Positions 1 to 5,501 of a DNA stretch of 6,260 nt are shown in pieces (position 1 is the stretch's first letter; every line of letters begins with the position of its first letter). The notes under the pieces were generated by a model, which was given only the letters and a program-made list of their open reading frames with translations, did not search any database and was not told the DNA's origin. This DNA comes from Fimbriimonadaceae bacterium (GTDB lineage: Bacteria; Armatimonadota; Fimbriimonadia; Fimbriimonadales; Fimbriimonadaceae). The position numbers and the translations under genes are program-made. The stretch covers positions 2,830 to 9,089 of the forward strand of contig JACFNW010000060.1 in NCBI GenBank assembly GCA_019454665.1, read 5' to 3'.

Positions 1-394
1 CCTCGCGGTCGAGGCCGCTGAGCAGCTTCTGCTTCCACAGGTAGGACATGTCGTTGCCCGTGACGCGGATGCCGGGGACGTTGCGGGCCATGAGACCGAC
101 CTTGTAGCCACGGAGCGTCGCGCCCTTGACCACGACGTTTTCGCCTTGGACGGCGATGCCGAGGCCGACGTATTCGGCGGGATTGGCGGCATTGGGCGAC
201 CCTTTGAGCGTCGCGCCCGAGAAGTCCACCGTGATGTTCTTGCCCTTGATCGTGATCGCGGGCTTCTCGAGGTTCTCCGAGGGCAACGAGTAGACGCCCG
301 GTTTGACCCTGACGGACTCCGTGATCACCATTCCGGGCTTGAGCGTGACGGTCGGAACGAGGCCGACCAGAGACATTGCGAGGACTCCAAGCAT
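1..394 (-). CDS. Right-handed parallel beta-helix protein, N-terminal part (truncated by window edge)
   Basis: The minus strand is open from an ATG at 394 to the window edge, giving 131 residues with no stop; an in-frame TAA lies five codons upstream. The start is hydrophobic (MLGVLAMSLVGLVP), compatible with a short export signal although it lacks the usual basic residues. The body alternates short beta-strands and turns, as in ITIKGKNITVDFSGATLKG and ENVVVKGATLRGYKVGL, which is the rung pattern of NosD/pectate-lyase-like beta-helix proteins. The last residues (KQKLLSGLDRE) resemble a segment I recall from secreted beta-helix proteins of unknown substrate. A second ATG at 376 has GGAG 8 nt upstream and may be the real start, but would leave a very short signal. 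It is divergent from the LON-domain gene. The fold is likely; the substrate is unknown. Confidence 0.72.
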   Translation of the reverse strand, partial: MLGVLAMSLVGLVPTVTLKPGMVITESVRVKPGVYSLPSENLEKPAITIKGKNITVDFSGATLKGSPNAANPAEYVGLGIAVQGENVVVKGATLRGYKVGLMARNVPGIRVTGNDMSYLWKQKLLSGLDRE

Positions 395-417
395 GGTTCG
401 ATCAGCTTACCAACACC

Positions 418-438
418 CGTCATGAACGGGTCATGACG
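418..438. promoter_or_regulatory. Palindromic candidate operator in the divergent intergenic region
   Basis: CGTCATGA (418-425) and TCATGACG (431-438) form a perfect 8-bp inverted repeat around a 5-bp spacer. The same bases can be read as two GTCATGA boxes (419-425 and 430-436) spaced 11 bp apart, about one helical turn, and a second inverted repeat ACCCGT/ACGGGT (415-420, 426-431) overlaps them. The site lies between two divergent starts, where a dimeric repressor or activator could act on both genes. No regulator is identifiable. Confidence 0.45.
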
Positions 439-461
439 CCGAGGAACCGGTTCGTCGGATG

Positions 462-467
462 CATAAT
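462..467 (+). promoter_or_regulatory. -10-like box close to the LON-domain gene start
   Basis: CATAAT matches the bacterial -10 consensus at five of six positions and ends 7 nt before the chosen ATG at 475. Transcription would therefore start at or next to the start codon, giving a leaderless mRNA. No convincing -35 box is seen at the usual distance; the palindrome at 418-438 lies just upstream. Inferred from sequence only. Confidence 0.35.
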
Positions 468-474
468 GAGGATC

Positions 475-1140
475 ATGTCCAGGGCTCTCGAGCCGATCCC
501 GCTGTTCCCGCTCGCAACGGTTCTGTTCCCCTATGCCCCCCTCCAACTGCATGTGTTCGAGGACCGATACCGGCAGCTGGTGGGGGACTGTCTGGAGAAG
601 GGACTGCCCGTCGGCATCGTGCTCATCAAGAGCGGGAGCGAGGTCGGAGCGACGGCCGAGCCGTATCTCGTGGGCACGGCGGCGCGGATCGAGAAAGTGC
701 ACCGATACGAGGACGGGCGCATGGACGTGGTGGTCGTGGGCGAGCGCCGGTTCCGCATCCGGCGGCTCGACGAATCCGAGCCGTATCTGGTGGGCCATTG
801 CGAGCCGGTGGTCGAAGTGGACGACGATTCCCCGCGCAAAGACGCCTTGACCATGCGCGCCCGCGAGAGCTTCCAGCTCTACGTGGAAGGAATGTTCGCC
901 CAACAGGCCGTGAACGTCAAGATCAACTACCCCACCGACCCTTTGGCGCTGTCGTTCCTCATCGCCAACTACCTGCCTCTCGATCCTCTGGAGCGCCAGC
1001 GGATGCTCGAACTCACCGACACCGCCGAGCGGTTGGCGGGCCTGATCCCCGAAATCGAGCGGCAGGTGGTTGAAGCCAAGACGATGGCCTACTACCGGCT
1101 CTCGCGGAACCACCTCCAAGAGTGGATCCACCCAAACTGA
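475..1140 (+). CDS. Stand-alone LON substrate-binding domain protein
   Basis: This 221-residue protein matches the N-terminal substrate-binding domain of Lon protease without any ATPase or protease part. The family hallmarks are near the start: PIPLFPLATVLFPYAPLQLHVFEDRY at residues 7-32 is the typical opening, in which PLFPL and LHVFEDRY are the most telling stretches. Next come a beta-rich barrel with VGTAARIEKVHRYEDGR and GERRFRIRRL, and a helical C-terminal half containing LSFLIANYLPLD and a run of hydrophobic heptads. The length is normal for the single-domain family. Such proteins are cytoplasmic and their role is poorly known; binding of unfolded peptides or a protein-quality function is usually inferred. 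The start at 475 is favoured because it lies just before the conserved opening; ATGs at 466 and 433 are in frame and cannot be excluded. It is divergent from the beta-helix gene. Confidence 0.88.
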   Translation: MSRALEPIPLFPLATVLFPYAPLQLHVFEDRYRQLVGDCLEKGLPVGIVLIKSGSEVGATAEPYLVGTAARIEKVHRYEDGRMDVVVVGERRFRIRRLDESEPYLVGHCEPVVEVDDDSPRKDALTMRARESFQLYVEGMFAQQAVNVKINYPTDPLALSFLIANYLPLDPLERQRMLELTDTAERLAGLIPEIERQVVEAKTMAYYRLSRNHLQEWIHPN

Positions 1141-1230
1141 ACGCACCTGACCCTGTCCTGAACAAAAAGTGAAAATTGGTGATGCACGAGCGATCCGTTC
1201 GTGATAGGATGATGCTCGAAGCGGAAAGAG

Positions 1231-1293
1231 GCACGACCAATGTGGATCGTGCACGGGCTTCAAAAAACCGATGCGAGCCGTCTCAGCGGCTCG
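1231..1293 (+). promoter_or_regulatory. Structured 5' leader of the PEP-CTERM gene, two hairpins
   Basis: The 169 nt between the LON-domain gene and the next start hold strong secondary structure. Hairpin 1 pairs GCACGACCA (1231-1239) with TGG (1243-1245) and TCGTGC (1247-1252), leaving a bulged A1246 and a 3-nt loop. Hairpin 2 pairs CGAGCCG (1274-1280) with CGGCTCG (1287-1293) over a 6-nt loop and ends 5 nt before the GGAG ribosome site. ACGGGCT (1253-1259) could instead pair with AGCCGT (1276-1281), with one bulged G, which would break hairpin 2. A weaker CACGA/TCGTG pair sits at 1185-1189/1199-1203. No known riboswitch class was recognised, and no clear promoter was found; an AT-rich patch lies at 1160-1177. 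Confidence 0.42.
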
Positions 1294-1298
1294 GTCAT

Positions 1299-1302
1299 GG
1301 AG
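1299..1302 (+). promoter_or_regulatory. Ribosome binding site that decides the PEP-CTERM gene start
   Basis: GGAG lies 7 nt before the ATG at 1310. It favours that start over the in-frame ATG at 1271, which would put hairpin 2 and the ribosome site inside the coding sequence and add 13 residues in front of a normal signal peptide. Confidence 0.7.
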
Positions 1303-1309
1303 TAGAACA

Positions 1310-2281
1310 ATGCGTCACAGCCTCAGGGCCCTCGCCCTTTCGTTCGTCGTTATCGCCGGGTCGGCTTTCGGTCAGTTCACCGAGACCGAAGGCAACGATT
1401 CCAAGGCCGCCGCCAACGTGTTCACCGGTCTGAGCGCGGGCAGCACCATCACCGGAAACAGCACCAGCGCCACCACGGTCGGCCTCGACTATTTTCGACT
1501 CACCATGGCCACTGCGGCCCCCGGCATCTACAAGAACCGGATGACCCTCACCACGTCCGGCACGGCGGGACACACCGGCACCCTTCGCGGTCTGACACAG
1601 ACCGGCGGCGTGATCAACGCCGGAACCGACGCCACGTTGCAGACGAGTTCGACGGTTACGACGCCGCCACGCTACAACCAGTGGTACAGCTTCGGCCTCG
1701 GCGAAGAGCTCTTCTATCGGGTGACCGGTGCTGCAGCGACCACTGCCGACTACGTGGCGACGATGTCCACCTCCATGGTCACGCCCGTCAACTTGGGCAC
1801 GTTCGCTCCCGGCGCGTTCACCTTCTCGACCCTGGGACGCACCACCGTGGACACAGAGATCGCGTTGTACGACTCCAGCTTCGCACCGGTACCGGGGTTC
1901 TGGTCCGACGACGAACCCAGCCCTGGAACCAGCTTCCAGTCGGTCATGTCGGGCACGCTGACGCCGGGCACCTATTACCTGGCGGTCGGCTCGTTCAACA
2001 TGGCCAACAACAACTCCAACCCGGTCACCGACCGCTCGCAAGCGAGCAGCGTGGCGGACTTTGGCGGCTGGATCATGTCGAGTTCGACGAGCATCACGGC
2101 CACCGACTGGGATTTCGGGATCACCGACATCAACGGGACGACCGAGTTCTCCGCGCTCAAGACCGAGCAGTACGAGATCTATTGGGGCGAACTCGAGGTC
2201 GTTCCCGAGCCGGGTTCCATGATCGCGCTGGGTGCTGGCTTGGCCGCGCTGGCCGCTCGGCGAAGACGCAAGGCAGCCTGA
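1310..2281 (+). CDS. Secreted PEP-CTERM sorting-domain protein with PPC-like body
   Basis: The protein has 323 residues and three parts. Residues 1-21 form a classical signal peptide (MRHSLRALALSFVVIAGSAFG), likely cut before or near Q22. The mature start TETEGNDSKAAAN (about 24-36), followed by LDYFRL at 59-64, resembles the opening of bacterial pre-peptidase C-terminal (PPC) domains; DTEIALYDSS at 181-190 and GTYYLAVGSF at 220-229 are further PPC-like strands. The C-terminus carries the PEP-CTERM tag: VPEPGS at 298-303, a hydrophobic segment at about 304-316, then RRRRK. In the known system an exosortase recognises this tag and anchors or releases the protein at the envelope, often alongside exopolysaccharide production. 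No exosortase is in the window. The middle is rich in Thr, Ser and Gly, as in surface proteins. Its specific function is unknown. Confidence 0.9.
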   Translation: MRHSLRALALSFVVIAGSAFGQFTETEGNDSKAAANVFTGLSAGSTITGNSTSATTVGLDYFRLTMATAAPGIYKNRMTLTTSGTAGHTGTLRGLTQTGGVINAGTDATLQTSSTVTTPPRYNQWYSFGLGEELFYRVTGAAATTADYVATMSTSMVTPVNLGTFAPGAFTFSTLGRTTVDTEIALYDSSFAPVPGFWSDDEPSPGTSFQSVMSGTLTPGTYYLAVGSFNMANNNSNPVTDRSQASSVADFGGWIMSSSTSITATDWDFGITDINGTTEFSALKTEQYEIYWGELEVVPEPGSMIALGAGLAALAARRRRKAA

Positions 2282-2302
2282 CGCACGACGAGTGACACGA
2301 TT

Positions 2303-2334
2303 GGCGTGGTCCGCAGCGTGCTGTGGACCACGCC
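2303..2334 (+). terminator. Terminator-like hairpin after the PEP-CTERM gene
   Basis: GGCGTGGTCC (2303-2312) pairs perfectly with GGACCACGCC (2325-2334). Inside, 2313-2316 pair with 2321-2324 (one G-U pair), extending the stem to 14 bp with a 4-nt loop. It starts 21 nt after the stop codon. There is no clear T-run afterwards, so an intrinsic terminator is plausible but not certain; it might also protect the mRNA 3' end. Confidence 0.6.
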
Positions 2335-2350
2335 CCAGTCTTGGACGGTC

Positions 2351-2356
2351 TAGAAT
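2351..2356 (+). promoter_or_regulatory. -10-like box immediately upstream of the PPK2 gene
   Basis: TAGAAT matches TATAAT at five of six positions and ends 6 nt before the ATG at 2363, the right distance for transcription to start at the start codon itself. No Shine-Dalgarno sequence fits between them, so a leaderless mRNA is likely. The -35 region would fall inside the terminator hairpin and has no consensus. Confidence 0.45.
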
Positions 2357-2362
2357 GGCCCC

Positions 2363-3199
2363 ATGCCGGCCCGCCGAATCTCGCCCAACCAAATCGTCCG
2401 TCTCGACTCGATTCCCACCGATTATACGGGAGACCTGAGCAAGGACGAAGCGCAAGAGCGCCTCAAAGACCTCGGCAAGGAAGTCGGCGACTTGCAGGAA
2501 CTCCTCTTCGCCGCCGGCGACCACTCGCTCTTGATCGTGTTCCAGGGGATGGACACGGCAGGCAAGGACGGGGCGATCAACCGCATCCTTGAGTACGTCA
2601 ACGTGCAGTCGTGCCGCGTGTCGTCGTTCAAGGTGCCGACGCCCATCGAGCTGGCCCACGACTTCCTGTGGCGCGTCCATGCCGTCGCGCCGCCAAAGGG
2701 CAGCGTCGGCATCTTCAACCGCTCGCATTACGAAGACGTGCTGGTCGTGCGCGTGAAGCAACTGGTGCCCGAAGCAGTCTGGCGGGCACGGTACGAGCAG
2801 ATCAACGCGTTCGAATCGCTGCTGGCTTCGTCGGGCACCATCGTCGTCAAGTTCTTCCTGCACATCTCCAAGAAGGAGCAAGAAGAGCGGCTCCTCGCCC
2901 GAGAGCAAGACGTCGAGAAGGCGTGGAAGCTCTCGGTGGGCGACTGGAAAGAGCGGGAGCGGTGGGACGACTACCAACGCGCGTACGAAGAGGCCATCGC
3001 GCGTTGCTCGACGGAGCATGCGCCGTGGTACGTCGTGCCCGCCGACAAGAAGTGGGCGCGCGATCTGGCGGTCGCGGAGGTCTTGGCCGAGACGCTCCGC
3101 CCCTACCGCGAGCCTTGGCTGGCCCAACTCGCCTCGGTGGGCGTAAAGGCAAAGACCGAACTCGCTGAGTACCGCGCCAGCCTCGCCCAAAGTGCCTAA
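2363..3199 (+). CDS. ppk2: PPK2 family polyphosphate:nucleotide phosphotransferase (class III-like)
   Basis: This 278-residue cytoplasmic enzyme transfers phosphate from inorganic polyphosphate to nucleotides. The Walker A loop is GMDTAGKDG at 62-70 within SLLIVFQGMDTAGKDG, followed by a conserved SFKVPTPIELAHDFLWRVH stretch and the Walker B-like block FNRSHYEDVLVVRV starting at residue 118. Later blocks also fit: NAFESLLASSGTIVVKFFLHIS, then WDDYQRAYEEA and APWYVVPADKKWARDLAVAEVL. These match the polyphosphate:nucleotide phosphotransferase subfamily (the group named PPK2_rel_1) rather than the classic NDP kinase-like class I proteins. Characterised class III members phosphorylate both AMP and ADP, so AMP to ATP recycling is likely but not shown here. 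Length and start are normal. The formate-tetrahydrofolate ligase gene follows after 38 nt on the same strand with no terminator between, so a shared transcript is likely. Confidence 0.93.
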   Translation: MPARRISPNQIVRLDSIPTDYTGDLSKDEAQERLKDLGKEVGDLQELLFAAGDHSLLIVFQGMDTAGKDGAINRILEYVNVQSCRVSSFKVPTPIELAHDFLWRVHAVAPPKGSVGIFNRSHYEDVLVVRVKQLVPEAVWRARYEQINAFESLLASSGTIVVKFFLHISKKEQEERLLAREQDVEKAWKLSVGDWKERERWDDYQRAYEEAIARCSTEHAPWYVVPADKKWARDLAVAEVLAETLRPYREPWLAQLASVGVKAKTELAEYRASLAQSA

Positions 3200-3237
3200 G
3201 CCATGCCCTTGCGGCGCGGGTACGTTGGGTCTCAACC

Positions 3238-4866
3238 ATGACGAACCTGGAGATCGCCAAAGCCGCCCACCTTCGACCCATTTCGGAGATCGCGGCCGGG
3301 GCGGGGTTGATGGAATCGGACTTCGACCCACTCGGCAGGTATCGCGCGAAGCTGACCCACGAAGGCGTGACACGGCTCGAATCCAACCCGAAAGGCAAGT
3401 TGGTCTTGGTGACCGCGATCAATCCGACGCCGGCGGGAGAGGGCAAAACCACGGTCTCGGTCGGGTTGGCCCAAGGCTTGAACCGGATCGGCAAGCGCGC
3501 CATCCCAGCCCTGCGCGAGCCGGCGCTCGGACCTGTCTTCGGCGTGAAAGGCGGCGCGTGCGGAGGAGGCTACAGCCAGGTGCTGCCGATGGAGGACATC
3601 AACCTGTTCTTCAACGGCGACTTCCCTGCCATCGCGGCCGCGCACAACCTGCTCTCGGCCATGTTGGACGCCTCGAGCCACCACGGCAACCCCCTCGACA
3701 TCGAACTGCGCAACGTTTGGTGGCCGCGGACGCTCGACATGATTGACCGCAGCCTGCGCGAAATCGTGGTCGGCATCGGCGAAGGCAACGGGTTCGTCCG
3801 CTCCGACGGCTTCGTCATCACACCCGCCAGCGAGGTGATGGCCGTGTTCTGCCTGTCCGAGTCGCTGTCGGACCTCAAGCTCCGCCTCGGCCGCATGTTG
3901 GTCGCCCTTGGGCTCGACCGCTCGCCCATCCGCGCCGAGCAGATCAAAGCGGTCGGCGCGATGACCATGCTGCTACGGGACGCCATCCGCCCAAACCTGG
4001 TGCAGACGATCGAAGGCGGGTTGGCGATGGTCCACGGCGGCCCGTTCGGCAACATCGCGCACGGGTGCTCCTCGATTCTGGCGACGCGTTGCGGCCTCGG
4101 CGCCGCCGAGTATCTGGTGACCGAAGGCGGCTTCGGCTCGGATCTGGGCGGCGAGAAGTTCCTGAACATCGTGTGCCCTCGGCTGGGCGTTGGTCCCGCT
4201 GCGATCGTCTTGGTGGCGACCGTCCGCGCCTTGCGCTACCACGGGGACGGCGATCTCGCTGCGGGTTGCGCGAACCTAGGACAGCACATCGCCCACCTGA
4301 CGCAATACGGCCCTCCCGTGCTGGTCGCGATCAACAAGTTCGCCGATGACACCGAGGCCGATCTGGACTTGGTGCGTGCCTATGCCACGGGCAAAGGTGT
4401 CGCCGCCGTCGTCTGCGACCCGTGGGGGACGGGCGGCGCGGGGTGCGAGGCGTTGGCGACCGCCGTCGCGGGCGTCGAAGCGAGGACCGAGCCGTTGCAG
4501 CACCCCTACGATCGGGAAGACCCGCTCCCCGTCAAGTTGGAGAAGCTGGTCCGGAAGGTCTATGGCGGGCGCGGGGTCACCCTCTCCGGCCGCGCCGAGC
4601 GGCGTTTGAAGTGGCTGGAGGCCAACGGTTTCGGCGACTTGCCGGTCTGCGTGGCCAAGACGCAGATGAGCCTGACCGACGACCCGACGCTGAAGGGCGC
4701 GCCGAAGGACTTCGACTTGCATGTCCGTCAGTTGAGGGTTTCGGCGGGCGCTGGGTTCGTGGTGGCCGAGTGCGGCGACATCATGTTGATGCCTGGGATG
4801 GGCAAAGTGCCCGCCGCGGTGCACATGGACGTGGACGACGACGGCCGCATCCACGGGCTGAACTAG
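3238..4866 (+). CDS. fhs: Formate-tetrahydrofolate ligase
   Basis: The 542-residue enzyme joins formate to tetrahydrofolate with ATP hydrolysis, giving 10-formyl-THF for purine synthesis, initiator-tRNA formylation and serine/glycine interconversion. The N-terminus (LEIAKAAHLRPISEIA) is as expected for the family, which supports the start. The ATP loop TPAGEGKTT is at 64-72, with Lys70; REPALGPVFGVKGG at 93-106 holds Arg93, the formyl-phosphate-contacting arginine by comparison with the Moorella enzyme; Phe368 and Trp396 correspond to the folate-stacking residues. The first family signature reads GVKGGACGGGY, with Cys108 where Ala is usual; the second, VATVRALRYHGD at 326-337, has Arg for Lys and Asp for the last Gly. 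The protein is about 15 residues shorter than typical (about 557), apparently after the second signature. All catalytic motifs are present, so it is probably active. No strong Shine-Dalgarno site precedes it; TACGTT at 3221-3226 is a weak -10 candidate. Confidence 0.96.
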   Translation: MTNLEIAKAAHLRPISEIAAGAGLMESDFDPLGRYRAKLTHEGVTRLESNPKGKLVLVTAINPTPAGEGKTTVSVGLAQGLNRIGKRAIPALREPALGPVFGVKGGACGGGYSQVLPMEDINLFFNGDFPAIAAAHNLLSAMLDASSHHGNPLDIELRNVWWPRTLDMIDRSLREIVVGIGEGNGFVRSDGFVITPASEVMAVFCLSESLSDLKLRLGRMLVALGLDRSPIRAEQIKAVGAMTMLLRDAIRPNLVQTIEGGLAMVHGGPFGNIAHGCSSILATRCGLGAAEYLVTEGGFGSDLGGEKFLNIVCPRLGVGPAAIVLVATVRALRYHGDGDLAAGCANLGQHIAHLTQYGPPVLVAINKFADDTEADLDLVRAYATGKGVAAVVCDPWGTGGAGCEALATAVAGVEARTEPLQHPYDREDPLPVKLEKLVRKVYGGRGVTLSGRAERRLKWLEANGFGDLPVCVAKTQMSLTDDPTLKGAPKDFDLHVRQLRVSAGAGFVVAECGDIMLMPGMGKVPAAVHMDVDDDGRIHGLN

Positions 4867-4904
4867 GACCACTGGGCGCTTCGAATGATGGGAGGGCCCT
4901 GGAG

Positions 4905-4924
4905 GGTCACGCTCCGTCGTGACC
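4905..4924 (+). terminator. Hairpin after the formate-tetrahydrofolate ligase gene
   Basis: GGTCACG (4905-4911) pairs with CGTGACC (4918-4924) over a 6-nt loop, 39 nt past the stop codon. The following bases ATTCGTCTTCG contain several T's but no real T-run. It may end the PPK2-ligase transcript, or belong to the family of intergenic hairpins seen just downstream. Confidence 0.42.
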
Positions 4925-4950
4925 ATTCGTCTTCGCCGACCACAAGAACC

Positions 4951-5178
4951 GGGGTGCCACGGTCTGACCGGGCCCGACCACTTGACACACACCAAGACCA
5001 TCCTTGCCCGGCAGACCGTGCTCCTTTCGCAACGACATTCGCTCTCCCACGGCGAATGCCCAACTCCCGAGTTGCCGCTGCGTTGGTCAACCCTCCCCTT
5101 GATCCCCTCCCGATCTTCGGGAGGGGACGGTCGTCGCGTTCCTCCGCCATCTCGCTCCCCAAGCCTGGGGAGGGTTGG
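4951..5178. repeat. Composite hairpin element, copy 1
   Basis: The first part is a long hairpin: CACGGTCTG (4958-4966) pairs with CAGACCGTG (5012-5020), then after a bulged A4967 CCGGG (4968-4972) pairs with CCCGG (5007-5011) around a 34-nt loop. The second part centres on an 11-bp stem at 5103-5113/5117-5127 with loop TCT. It is enclosed by CAACCCTCCCC (5088-5098) and its exact inverse GGGGAGGGTTG (5167-5177), and a further stem CTCCCCA/TGGGGAG occupies 5155-5161/5166-5172. Such nested perfect stems are typical of REP/BIME-like or MITE-like intergenic elements. No transposase is present. Confidence 0.65.
5084..5129. repeat. 46-bp repeat, copy 1 (G-rich stem with TCT loop)
   Basis: This segment is identical at 45 of 46 positions to 5303-5348; the only difference is T5100 against C5319. 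Its core is TCCCCTCCCGA (5103-5113), TCT, TCGGGAGGGGA (5117-5127), a perfect 11-bp stem-loop. Confidence 0.85.
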
Positions 5179-5202
5179 CTTCGCCTAGCAAGAACTGGGG
5201 AT

Positions 5203-5348
5203 CACGGTCTGGCGGGGATCGGACGCGGCGACCAACGACACGCAAAGACCCGCACAGACCGTGGCACCCCCTGGATTCTCGTCTGCCTACACGCCCCGGC
5301 GATGGTCAACCCTCCCCTCGATCCCCTCCCGATCTTCGGGAGGGGACG
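5203..5348. repeat. Composite hairpin element, copy 2
   Basis: The same two-part order as copy 1 recurs. CACGGTCTG (5203-5211) pairs with CAGACCGTG (5255-5263); GCGGG (5212-5216) pairs with CCCGC (5249-5253), leaving a bulged A5254 and a 32-nt loop. The outermost pair of the inner stem is C-G in copy 1 and G-C here, a compensating change. A short CGCC/GGCG stem with 2-nt spacer (5292-5301) takes the place of the 5061-5074 stem of copy 1, and the 46-bp repeat closes the unit. The spacing between the two parts is 26 bp shorter than in copy 1. Confidence 0.62.
5303..5348. repeat. 46-bp repeat, copy 2 (G-rich stem with TCT loop)
   Basis: Second copy of the 46-bp repeat, 219 bp after the first, with stem 5322-5332/5336-5346. 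In contrast to copy 1, no outer GGGGAGGGTTG arm follows, so this copy seems truncated on its right side. Confidence 0.83.
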
Positions 5349-5403
5349 TTCACGCTGCCGGCGCGGCGGAAGACCCATGCTTGAATCTGGGCGAGAGGAC
5401 CCA

Positions 5404-5447
5404 CGGCGGGGTGGGGCGCCAGCCGCCGAGGAACCCCCGCAGGGGGT
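5404..5447. terminator. Two compact GC-rich hairpins before the sigma factor gene
   Basis: CGGCGG (5404-5409) can pair with CCGCCG (5423-5428), and ACCCCC (5433-5438) pairs perfectly with GGGGGT (5442-5447) over the loop GCA. They may end read-through transcription or insulate the sigma factor gene. There is no T-run, so the terminator label is only a best guess. Confidence 0.3.
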
Positions 5448-5454
5448 CAGGTGT

Positions 5455-5501
5455 TCAAACGTGTACTGGTTTGGCTGGTCAAACGTTCGACCTATGGAGG
5501 G
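5455..5501 (+). promoter_or_regulatory. Upstream region of the sigma factor gene: direct repeat, palindrome and ribosome site
   Basis: TCAAACGT occurs at 5455-5462 and again at 5479-5486, 24 bp apart. The second copy sits in a 14-bp near-palindrome GTCAAACGTTCGAC (5478-5491) with one mismatched pair. GGAGGG at 5496-5501 is a good Shine-Dalgarno sequence 9 nt before the ATG at 5511. The repeats could bind a regulator or be part of a self-recognised ECF promoter; no standard -35/-10 pair was convincing. Confidence 0.4.

Noticed and set aside
1176..1192. Sigma-54-like promoter (TTGG, then GC at the right spacing) upstream of the PEP-CTERM gene
   Set aside because: Only the GG and GC dinucleotides and flanking T's fit; the rest of the consensus is missing, so a chance match is likely although some PEP-CTERM genes are RpoN-controlled.
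325..1263. Long open frame on the minus strand opposite the LON-domain gene
   Set aside because: It overlaps a clear family match on the plus strand, and its His/Arg-rich composition is that of an antisense translation of GC-rich coding DNA.
1231..1293. Cyclic-di-GMP riboswitch
   Set aside because: Short patches such as GCACGACC looked familiar, but the conserved core and the two-stem arrangement of the known class could not be laid out.
1295..3373. 692-codon open frame on the minus strand
   Set aside because: It covers the PEP-CTERM and PPK2 genes, which have firm motifs on the plus strand. The translation is Arg/Gly/Asp-rich with no recognisable domain, as expected for a shadow frame at high GC.
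5084..5348. CRISPR array
   Set aside because: There are only two copies, 219 bp apart, without short spacers of regular length, and the repeat is a perfect stem-loop of a different style. No cas gene is present.
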